From: Ulva prolifera
Lineage: Eukaryota; Chlorophyta; Ulvophyceae; Ulvales; Ulvaceae
Direction of reading: 5' to 3'
Assembly (NCBI GenBank): GCA_023078555.1
Contig: CM041196.1
Coordinates: 8,443,985 to 8,507,984 of the forward strand
Length of the DNA: 64,000 nucleotides
This document shows positions 21,907 through 33,100 of the stretch, piece after piece. Made by a program: the position numbers and the translations under genes. Within the stretch, counting starts at the first letter, position 1; every line of letters begins with the position of its first letter. Below the pieces are notes generated by a model, which did not search any database, was not told where the DNA came from, and saw nothing but the letters and a program-made list of their open reading frames with translations.

Positions 21907-24078
21907 CTGTTGCAACTTCATCATATTTTTTCAACACCCTTTCAGTGCTAATTTGCTGGCGTGTACGTCCATGTGCTTGCATATGTTGCGTGTGCTAGTG
22001 TGGACCTCCTTTACATTGACACATCTGTGGTCGGGGATAGGCCTGGGTGCACATTTCATGCGTGCAAAGTATAACGCCGAGGGCAGGTGAGCTACTGCAG
22101 GTCATCAAAGCACTAACATGTGTTTGCGGACGGCACAGGGAAAGCACTGCCAGCCTGAGCGAGTAGTGTTGTGTCCTAGCCAAGGACCCTGCATACTAGA
22201 CTTTCGCATCGGTGTCTGGCGTAGTGTGTGTATTCCAGATGGCGGTGAACTACCGCACAGCGGTCGTGTCGATTGGGTGGCGTGGTTGCACTGTTCAAGG
22301 AAAACGATCACGCTTAGTGACATCGCACAGCACAGTGAGCGGTGGAGGAGCATATGCAGCACTAATCTGCAGCGTACAGATCTCCTCGGACTCGGTCTAC
22401 CCAAAAATTTTGACTTGTTTGGGGCAAGTGCAGGCAACTGTATCAGATCATCTCGCTGTAGCATGACACACAGTCTTTAATGCTTTGCGCCTGATCAGGT
22501 TTGCTTGTGATGATGAAAAGAAGACAAGCAGCATAGAGCCTTGATGCTAGCACTTCTTGCAGTGATCTTTTGCTGGAGTTGGTACCAGCCTGGTCACGGT
22601 ACCTTCATCATTCAAGTCTAGCATATTATGTACTTTGTGTTTCAAACAATTGACAAGTTGTCATAAAGCGTGCGCATGACAAGTTTGCATGACAATTAAA
22701 TACAATCTCAATATCACCAGGTCACTGAGCAAGCCGGGCGGTATCGACGTTGGTACTGCACTTGTCCGGCGCTGTGACGGCTTGTTCACGTAAGCATTAG
22801 CCTGCCAGCGGGGTCTACACAGTCTGACGCTCAGACCTACCCCCATACTGCCCGGGCGGCAGCCGGGTGGGGCCAGTGTGACGCCGCAGCTGTGGACAAG
22901 CTCGCCACCTGACTCACTCCCTACACTGCAACGACGCAGCAACACGAGCTCCTGTTCTCTGTCGGAGTGCGTGGAAATCTGATGCCTACGCCTCTTCTGT
23001 TCTCATTGCAGTTTCCTGGCCTGTCCAGGCCGTCTCGTCCAGCGCCCCTGGCATTCAAGTTGCTGCCGCTTCATGTTTTCAAGACCCCGACACCTCCAGT
23101 GACAAAGAAGCCCCGCTTCTTGATGTACCTGCAACTGCGGCTCCATGCCCCCCTTCTCGGCTGGTGCCAATGATGCCAGTGATCACCGGGGTGGCTAGCG
23201 GGTGCAATCCTATCTAAGCGGTTGACAGCCGTCAACTCTCTTAGCAACAAGGAAGTACTGCATGCTTGCGACGCATTCGTCATGCCTTCCAAACAATCTG
23301 GAGAGTCCCCGCCGCAATGGTGGCAAACACAACAACTGGAATCGGGTCACGTACACCGCACTGGTACAATGGGTAGCACCAGCAGCGGCACTCGCTGTGG
23401 AGACTACCAGCTAGCTGTGGTGGGACGGGACGGGCCATGCTCTGTCGTCCGCCCGAAGAGCCGAGCACAGCAGCCAGAGCCCACTCCTTTGAGTCCGCCG
23501 TCTTGTTCCCCTCAGCATTGCATATCATCATGTACAAGAAGTACAGCTCGGGAGCACCGCTGCGGCTCGATCACCTTCTGTTGAAGGCCCAGGCTGTGTC
23601 AACCATGATGCCCCAACACAGCTTGGAGATGTATGCCCGCATGTCCAAGTTCTGTTGGGTAATGCAGTCATTTGTATACCCGCACCTCAGCAATTGCGGA
23701 CGATCTGAAAAGATTTTCGCACATTGAACTTGTCTTACAGGCTCCACCCGAGCCTGAGCATCGAGCCGCCAATGTGAGTCACCAAGGAGTCAAAACGTCT
23801 CTGTAAGCACGATCAGCCGTTCAAACAACGGCCTCTCACAATCACATAATCAAATCCCACCCGGGAGAAGGTCGTGGCTGTTATGTGGGTGGCATACCTT
23901 GAACAACGCTTTGAGAAACGTGGTCGCGACAGCAAACTCAATGCAGAGTGGTTGCGCAGTGCGATAACACACAGACCACCGTCAATAGCCCCGTTTATGG
24001 AATCCGTTTGGCCCGGTCTTGTGCGTGTTCTTATGTCTGCTGGTTCTGGTTTACCTCCTTGTGTAGGTTTAGTAGTTG

Positions 24079-24156
24079 AAGTAAAGTAAATCTGAATTCA
24101 CTGAGCCGTATGCTTTTGAACATTGACAATTCCGAGTTTTCGGGACCATATATGTC
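24079..24156 (+). repeat. Dispersed repeat, copy C
   Basis: This shows the same ordered landmarks as copies A and B: gtaaagtaaatctgaatt, ctgagccgtat, gaacattgacaattcc, cgggaccatatatg. Copies A and C resemble each other more closely than either resembles B, as judged by eye. Confidence 0.7.
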
Positions 24157-25271
24157 GAAGGGATGAACCATCTGTAGGGAACCACATATCAAATATGCAC
24201 AGGCCGCCGATGCCCATGCATATTTGCACATAATACATCGCATGTGCACCCATCGGGGCAGGTCTGCTACCTGTCCAGGTGGCACATTGTGCTGGGCATG
24301 CCTCCACCGTTGCAGATTCAGTGCAGGAGTTGCTCACGCAGCCTGACCCTTATGATATGCTTCTGGTGTTTCGTGGTCTGGGATAGCAGTCGATCTTATT
24401 GTGAGTGTTGATGGTGTTGGTGGTGATGCTGAGGTGCCAGGTGTTTGAACAGATCTGGAGCCCTGTAGGCTGCGTGCATGTCCACGCTGGACTCTGCAGT
24501 GTTTGAGGTGATAGTCGACCCACAGCGGGGCAGGTTGAGAGCGGCACACTCGCCGCCACGTGTACAGAGAGGCACACACGCAGAGCCTCTGGCCTGCTTG
24601 GCCACCATGTAGATGCCACACAGGAGCCACACGTCTGGCCGCGGCATCATGCGAAAAATTCTGGGTGACACAGCGGACACCATGATGCCCTAACAGGACT
24701 TGGTCAGCTGTGTTCCAGGCTGGTTTCCACGTGGCTTTTGGGGGCCCCATGAACAACTTCTCTGGAATTTGTGCACGGATGCGCATGTGGTCACACGGCA
24801 GTGTCCACACGTTCAGCTGGCGGCAACGGTGGAGGTGCAGACCGGGAAGCAATGCGTGGGCACCGACCAAATCAGCGGCCCCCTGCCCCCAAACTGTGCA
24901 GAGGAAGGCAGGGGCTCCAGAGGGGACCTCAGCGACCTCTGCCTCCATCGCCTCGCCGAAACTCACATCCAAGCTAATGTACAGGTCTGAAGCATGGAGA
25001 CTGTGACAGCTTCGGGGACTACACGCTCTGGTTTGCAAGTCTGTGGGGGACCATCACAGTGACGGGTGCTTGGAAAGGGGATGCAGGTCACGTGGTCAAG
25101 ATTTTGACCGGTATGACAGCATAGCACTTGCAGGTCTGAGGACATATCACTTTGACTGTCAAAAACTGTCAAACAAATTTGGTCTCATGGAAAGCCTGGA
25201 CATGGCGCTCACAGAGCTGTGGCAGAGACAAGCAGAGCACATGCACCGCAATCGGGACACAGAAACTGATC

Positions 25272-25343
25272 ATCGATTGCGCAGAAGCAGGATGTCACGC
25301 GATTGCGCAGAAGCAGGATGTCACGCGATTGCGCAGAAGCAGG
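25272..25343 (+). repeat. 26-bp minisatellite, about 2.7 units
   Basis: The unit gattgcgcagaagcagga plus tgtcacgc is repeated twice exactly and then partially, ending at gcagaagcagga near 25343. Copies are directly adjacent with no spacers, so this is a tandem repeat and not a CRISPR array. Confidence 0.9.
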
Positions 25344-26671
25344 AACATATTTAGGGGTAATTCCAGACGCGATACGCAGTAGATATTCAAGAGAAACAGG
25401 GGAATGTGTTGTGTATATGCGTTGCTGCACAGTGGCAGTCCACACCGCTGCGCTTGAAAGTGAGAGTTCTTTGAGGTTCCACGATCATGCCACACTACCT
25501 TGCTGTGCTCAACGTGGGCGCCACGTTCCGGCGACAATAAACGTCGGTCACAGGCTGAACGCCACGCGCAGATGCCTGCCGATTGGCAACCAAAGAACAT
25601 GAGACTGTGACGGACTGCGAATAGACTCATTACCTATGCTATCGTCTATTGGGAGGAGCATGCTCGGTGTTGGTGAGCTGAATGTGTCGACCTGGATTAC
25701 CGAGTTTCGCAGCAGCGCAGAACAAATGCTGCGATGCGATCTGAAGACATTCACGACGATAATGGTCATTCAAATCGAGGCATCAAAGCAGAGAGCGACA
25801 GATCAAGGCGAGAGCACAAGTGGAAGCGTTGAAGCTGCGGCTTAGATGCATTGTATGAAAGCGCGCGCACAGAGAAATCGTCTCAACAGCGACTGAGGCT
25901 CCTTCACGCACCGTGCGAGATTTCATGTTCAGGCGCAGACATCTCTGTTTGGCACCTTGCTGTCAAGAATGCTTCAGGAGCCTGTACTAATCGTTTGTTC
26001 CATGCTGCAGACTACACGGCCGCCTATACAAACGCAACTTCAACTTCCGCCCGATTCGAGAGGGGAGTGTCAAAGTACTGTTGGCAAGTATCGTGGAGGA
26101 TCAAACTTGTTCTGACCGATCCCAAGCGCCACCGGCGCAGTACCGATGTTCATGCATGTTCCGCGTGCCATGTCTGTTCTTCAAGTACATACTGAGACAC
26201 GTTCGTCGCGAATGGCAGTAGCGCTGGCATGAATTTGCAAGCAGGCGCCTTTGCAATGTGCGCGGCCCCTACAGACACCGCTGCAGCGGCCCCGCTGGGC
26301 ACGCATGGCTTCCCGCATGCCGCCTCAATACGAGTGATTACTGCTGCAGCTGGCAGAGCGAGGGTGGAGCTCCAGCTGGAGGCCTCAATAGGATGCAGTG
26401 CCGGTGAAGGCAGAGCGACTGTGCAATCTCTGCGATGCGCTGCAGTGTGGTGGACTTGCAATCACGGGACACATGTTACACATATCATATGTGACATATG
26501 GTATGTATGGTATGGTATGGTGGCATGCACGTGGGAATGGTTATGGGGACCCACCGTGGGCTTAGCAACATGCAATTGGAGCCACCTGTAGCCATGGCCA
26601 TGTTGGCTAGCGCTACAGCCATGTTGGCCAATGGAAACTGCACTCAACCTGGCGTATAGGCTGGCGTCAGG

Positions 26672-26802
26672 CAGACACTGCAGGCGAGGGCAGAACTCAC
26701 AGAGCCATGTATCACCCATCAACCATGGTCAAGGGACCTCTGCAAGTCCTTTTGGCACAGTTCGTCACATCCTGCAATCAGCGTCCGCTGTCGACCATGA
26801 AC
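26672..26802 (+). repeat. 131-bp inverted repeat, right arm
   Basis: This matches the reverse complement of 18478-18608 at 126 of 131 positions without gaps. In the frame starting at the ATG at 26707 the differences are mostly silent (Thr acc/acg, Phe ttc/ttt), with one Gly/Val change. That hints the segment was once coding, but no exon structure could be built around it. Confidence 0.85.
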
Positions 26803-27151
26803 AACTGTGTGCATGCGGTTTCCTCGTGAATGGACGGTGCAAGTTCCAGGGCCAGATGAGGATGGTGATGTTATGTGCACATGTCTGCTGTGCCTTCCAT
26901 ACGCTGTGGTAACGTCAAACAGTTACGGCGTCCCACTAGCACTCTGGCAAGTGTCCTTGTCCTATAGCTACTAACTTTTCCACTGTGATCCAATCCCTGC
27001 CTTTCACTCTGAATCAGTCAGAAATCAATGGTCGACGTGACTGGAATGATGCAGCAATCTGGATCATCACTGCAAGGCAACGACTCTATCTACAACGCCG
27101 GGGCTGCTCTGCCACATCAGCCTACCATTTGTCATTCCACAGGCCCACCAG

Positions 27152-30100
27152 CTACCTGACAATCGCCTGCACAGTTCCAGTAAACGGGCATGTCCCGTAC
27201 TGACCCACATAGGTGTTGTAATGTTCCCGATTCGCAAAGACCTTCACCGCGCCCTTCACGTTGACCTTCTCCCCAGCTGGAATGGGCCAACCCGACACAA
27301 TGCACGCCTCCACTGAAGTCCAGCACTGGCCGCAAGTCAACTGCCCTGCAAAGAGCTCCGCGCCGCAGTTCGCGCACGAGCGCGTGGTCAGCGTTTGTCC
27401 GATGTCCTGCTGCATCGCTGCCTCCAGCACCCATCCCTTGACACGTTCGACCGCAGCCTGGCCAACGTACGCGGTGTCCCGGGGTGGCAGCTCAAATCCA
27501 GTGAAGAGGCCCTGCTCTGCCAGGTCGGACAGGTCCAGGGCCGCCGTGCTGCCGTCCTCCATGGCCTCTATCACATCCAAAAATGCATTCAGAAATACAA
27601 AGGCGTCGTTCTCCTTTGACTGGACCTGTATATGGCCCATGTGGTCACGGAGGGCAAGAGGAGGGCGTGCCCGCCGGTGGTGCGCAGATGCAAGCTCAGA
27701 GTTCTATCGACGCAGCAACAGCAGTGCACTGGTCACGTCACTGTCACTGGCGCGCTTGTGTCCAAACGAAGACCGAGCCAGGAGATTGCTATGTTGTCCG
27801 CATCCGCTCAATGAACGCAGGCCTGCATGCACTTGTGGGACCTACGCAGCGAACTTAGGGGGGAGCATGCCTTGCGCCATGCCATGCCAGCGAGGTAAAA
27901 CGCCTTATCTGCAGGCATGAGCGGAGCCTCCTGGCCAGCAGTGGCCAAAGGCTCCAGGAAGCGCAGAAGAGCGGTGGCCGCCTGTGCTGCAATGACGTGC
28001 CAGCCGCTCTCCTCTGCGCAGTTCAGCATGACCAGGTAGTGCACCGCGTCTAAACACTTCCGCAGAGTCGTGATAGCATTGCTGTCCACTCCAGGTACCT
28101 CCTGCACGCAGCGTGCATGTCCAGGTCCCTAGAAGCAAAGACAAAGGCACTGTTCCATGTGCATGTGGATTTCAACACGAATGCGGACTCATCTGCAGAC
28201 CAACTCCTCGGCCGAGTCCCTGACTTCTTTCCAGGTCACCTGCGTCTCTAGCATACGCCCCGCACTGTCCCACACGGCCATGTCCCACACGGCCATGTGT
28301 TCACACCGAGCAACAGAACGGCACGCACTGACAGCCTGCTGTACACGCTGAAGAGCACTGTTTTGAGTGCAGCTTCAGCTTCCTTGGAGCGCTGCGCCTC
28401 TGGCAGCCGCAGCAGCCCCAGGGCAAGCTCGGTGAGCAGCGGGACGCTCTCGGCCACCGCCGGAGCTCCCCTCTCACACAGCAGGTGGACCACATCTGCG
28501 TAGTAGCCATGGGCGACCTGCCGCGCCACGTCCTTCATCAGGTAGTGGTTAGCCGCCTCAGGCCCAACGGCTGCTGCCCTGGCGTGCACCTGCACCCGTG
28601 GGCCCTTGAAGCCTTGTGCCTCTCTCCAAGGGTGCCATCATGCCATACTCCCCGTCACGCAGGCCTGCGTATCGGCCAGGAGCGCCGCACCTGTGTCCAA
28701 TTACCTCTCCTGGCAAGGTCATCCAGCTCTGCAAGGCTGACAGAGCCGTCCGAGCCTTGGGGGCCGCCCACGCTGCCCACGGACCCTGCGGAGGCCAGCT
28801 GATCCACCAGGTCATCCAGGATGGGGTCTCCTGCCGCTACCTGTCGAGCCTTGGCCTCTAAGCCTCCATGGAACAGCGCCACGACTGCCGCGCGCTTGTC
28901 TCCGGCGTTCATGTGCAGGCTCGCCGCGGCCTCTGGCAGCTTGATGTCTGCGAGGTTGCGAGCTGCTAGCTTGATCACATCCGCCGCGCGGCCCGGCAGG
29001 TGCTGAGACGCAAGCCGCGCGCCGGTCTGCCACGCCGTGGCGAGCAGTTGAGTGTCCGAGCTGTCTCCTGGCGACACCGCCATGTATGCATCCACAGCTG
29101 CTTGGAATGCTCCCTGTTCAGTGAGAGTCGGTCGGCGTGTGCACCGCTGCGGCGGCCCTGTCAAGGCGACGGCTGTGGACGACCCGCGTGCGGCACGGGG
29201 CGGCATGTTCAAACAGCATGAACCTGGCGGTGTATGAGCACACCTGTCTCTCCAGCATGCGCGCCTGCTGCAGCCGTGCACTCAAGCCCGCGTCCCCGCC
29301 AGCGTTGGAGCCATGCGCTGCAGCGGCACGGGCCGCCTCCGTTTCGGCGACCAGTTCCGGCTGCCAGTGCCGCGCCACCCGCAGCGCGTCCTCCCAGCGG
29401 CCGGCGTTCCGGTACGCACGCACCGCCCGCTCCGGGGCGTGCGCCTGCGTGAAGACGGCCTCCGCGTCGGTGAGCTTGTCGGCTGCAACGAGCGCGTCGC
29501 CCTTCTGCCGCAGGATGGCGGTGACCGAGGCGGCGTCGTGGGCCTGTGCAACTCGGAGGGCGGCGCTCCACTGCTGCTGGTGGGTGTACATCTCGATTGC
29601 CTCACGGGGCTTGTTGGCCAGCAAGAAGGCTGCCTCTGCCGCTTCAAACGCTCCACTGTCCTGCAAGTACATGGCCCACACACATGAAATCAGACACACC
29701 AGATTCTTTGATGGGCCAGCAGAATCTCGCTATGTGCATTGGCGAAGCAGCAGGATCCTGCCATGGGTTGCACGGCCCACAGACAGGGAGAGGGAAAGAG
29801 AGATTTCTGGAGTTCGTTCTCAAGTTGTGATGTCGCCACAGGGGGGTGCGTCACACCGCAGCCACAGCTGCACCTACAGAGAGGCCAGAGCGGCTTAACG
29901 ACGGTATCACGTTTACATGAGCATGTCCAGGGCGCCACCTCCAAGTGCATCGCGTGCTTCAGATGGATATCAGCTGTCTTTGCAGGGAGGCCTGCAGCTT
30001 GCGCAAGGGAGAACGCATGCTCAAAGTCAGCAGTCTCTGTGGCATAGTCAATCGCGTACTCCACGAGCCCCATCTTCCGGAGCAGGGCCATCTTGGCAGC

Positions 30101-33100
30101 TGGACCTTTCTTCTCCTCCACCTCAAGGTGCATAGCCCATGCATATGCTACCTGCAGCTCATGCACATGTCCAGGGAGGATCCTCGAGCTGCAGCTTGAA
30201 CACACATTCCATGCACGTGCTGCGATTTGCTTCACAAGGTCCGAGCTTCTTCTGTCTGGTGGAGACAAGATCAGAGCAACTGCTGACAGTCTCCAAGCAT
30301 CAGAGACACACCTGCTTCGAGGCAGGCACCCCGCCATGTGCCTTCGCCACTCGAACCACGTCTTCCCACTGGTTGGCCTTTCGGTACATCTTCACAGCAG
30401 CCTTCCACTGGCCTGCCTCACAGAAGTGCGCCTCTGCCTCCCTGCAAGCAGCATGTCTGTCTCGTCCCTCCACAGATGTGAGCACGGTGGGCTAGTTGGA
30501 GGTACACCAGCAGCAAGCTCGTCACTCTTTCAGCCGACACTGTACTGTGCAAGTGCAGGCGCTGCTGGTGATGGAGCAGTCTGCGGCTGCAGCTGTTCCG
30601 CAGGTGCACCGGCTTGCTCTGTGAGCGATGGCCAGCATGTGAGGAGCCACACCGGAGGTGCCCTGCAGCCTCAAGCTCTTGTGCGACCCAGGCACGAGCG
30701 GCTGGCAGCTGGTCAGGGCGCTGCTTCATCAGCCGGAGATAGTCACCGTACATGCTGGACGCCTTGTACATCTCCACGGCAGCGTCCCAGCGGCGGATGG
30801 CCAGCAGGGTGCGCTCGGCAGCAGGGAACTGTGATGCAGCACGGTACGCCTGTGCTCGTTGCCAGTACAGCCTCTGCATCTGTTCCTCGTCTTCTAGGTA
30901 CTGCACGGCCGTCTGCATACACAGACATCACGTCCCGAAAGAGCTCCGTCTGTGCTTGCATAGCAGTTGCAGACATGCATCGCCACCTGTAAGAGCTGGA
31001 GACCGACAATGAGGAACCAAAGCAGCGCCGCGCCAAGCATTGTGCATCAGCAGACCCTGCCACACAGCACCACAGCAGATGATCAGCGCTGGTTCGACGA
31101 ACTGCCGCCTTGACAATCCATCGCGGCAAACAGTAGGGGATGTTGGTCACAGTCTATGCAGGAGTTTCTGGCCCGCACTTTGTGCGCCTCATCCCACATG
31201 TTGGCATCAAAGTACATGTGCACTGCGGCCGTGGCGCGGCCAGAGAGCACAAAGTACTGTGCCGCAGCCGCCAGATTTCCTGCGGCCTGATACTGCGAAG
31301 CCAGTTCGCCCGCGAGACCCTCCTGCTCCTCCATGGGAAGAACCTCAACGAGGGAAGCAGCCCGCGAAAGGTTCCCGGACGCAAGAGCAGCGCGAGCGGC
31401 CTTGCCTGTCGCCCCGGCCTCAATGAAGTGGGCAACAGCTGCATCTGTCTGTCCGCTTGAGATCAAGCTCTCGCCCCATTCTTCTTGGAGCTGCACTACT
31501 CTGCCGCCTAGCTCAGGATATGATGATGCTAGATGCACAGCACGTGTGTAGTTCTGCGCCCTGCATGCGCATCTCTCATGTCCCAACCATGACACTCCCG
31601 TGCCCGCTGTTTTCATTCGGCCCTGCCGTTTGCACGCTACCTGACCTGGACTGCGATAGGATCTATGGCCAGAGCGACAGGGAGCGTGGGCACCAGAATG
31701 TTTCAGAGGTTTGCACTCGCACTTTCGATAACTCTCCAGAGCCTCCTCATACCGCTGCAGGTGCTCCAGCAGCTCTGCGGCGCTCTCGTGTTGCCCTGAT
31801 GCACCCAGCTTGTCCAAGATGCTCTGCAGGATCTCAGGCGAGGCTCGCGAGCTCCAACGACGTTTTACGATGCACTGCACCGCCAGCGCTGGCAAGCCAC
31901 CGTTGATGTAGTGTAGAATCGCTGCCTGTAAGCATCGCACGACACATGTGACCACACATGCATGCTCTGTTCTACTCCGTTGAGCCAAGTGGTCATGAAC
32001 ACATGTGCGGTGGCTTCATCTGGCATTGCATGAACATTCCAGGCATAGGTGCGCATGCACCCCCACAGCGCAGCAGCTCTGCGGGAAAGGATGCACACAT
32101 CCTTTGCCTTGAGAGATGCGGACCTGAATGTCCCCCTCTCGCTCACACACGCGCCCAGCAGTCTCCAGCTGCTTTGTCATTAGCAGATGCTCCATGTACC
32201 CAGCCCGCAGCTTCTCCAGGTCGTAGTGGTGATTCTCTTCCGCCAAGCGGACAGCGTCTGGCCAGCGCTGGCATTCCAGGTAAGCTGCAAGCGCATCGTC
32301 AACCAGACCTGCCTGAAGGAAGCGCTGCTCTGCATTTGCCCAGCGCTTCGACAAGATGTCCAGGGCTGCCTGTAAGTGCACCATGCATTCCACTCCCTGC
32401 CGTATCGCTGGGGTTTACATTCCAGTCCGCACACGATGTTTCAGATTCCGCTGCAGAGCAGCATACCTCCCCCCGAACCTGGGCGAGGTGGTCGCCATGC
32501 AGGCCACGCTCAAAGTGGTCGCTGATCCTGTGCAGGTACGCAGCCCGTGCAACATTACCGACGGCTGCAAAGCAGCGTTCAGCCACGCAGAGCAGCGGCA
32601 GCACGCGCACGGGCTCTGTGACAGATCCCACAGCCTCCAGTGCAGCAACAGCAAGCTGCTGCCACTGAGCCTCAGTGTCGGGGGTGCGCTCCAGTGGCTC
32701 CAGCACTGCCATAGCATCCTCAAAACTGCCGCTCTCCATCGAGGAAGCAAAGTACACCTGCAGCCCGTGCATGCGCATGACGGATTCCTACCCCAAAAGA
32801 CAGGCATCCTGGCAGAGGCCGCAACACTGATGAGGCCCAGCCTTATCACTGTTGGCATCCAGGACTCAACCTTGCCTTGCCGTCCTAGCCTTGTCAACAC
32901 GGCCTGACTCCTCACAGAATGGTTTGCAAGTGCGTTGGGCGACAGACCGACGGATTAGTCGCCTAAAAGCCAGGGAAGTGTGACTGGGCACGCACAAGGT
33001 TATCGTCCAGTTGGTAGCCAACAACTCCATCTGGACCAGCACTGGGGTCCTCCTGGACCAAGACCTCGGTGACGTTGTTGCTCTTCTCGATGTCTTGCAC

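Larger units (their letters stand above)
21907..27151. other. Gene-poor, repeat-bearing region
   Basis: I cannot support a complete gene. Moderately protein-like open frames occur at 22967-23173 (+), 23437-23727 (+) and 24334-25038 (-, 234 codons, including ISLDVSFGEAMEAEV), but none splices into a recognisable family. The region holds dispersed repeat copy C, a 26-bp minisatellite, a TATGG microsatellite at about 26500-26520 and the right arm of the 131-bp inverted repeat. It may be a graveyard of decayed genes or element sequence. Confidence 0.5.

Noticed and set aside
25272..25343. CRISPR-like array
   Set aside because: The repeats are adjacent without spacers, there are no cas genes, and the host is a eukaryote.
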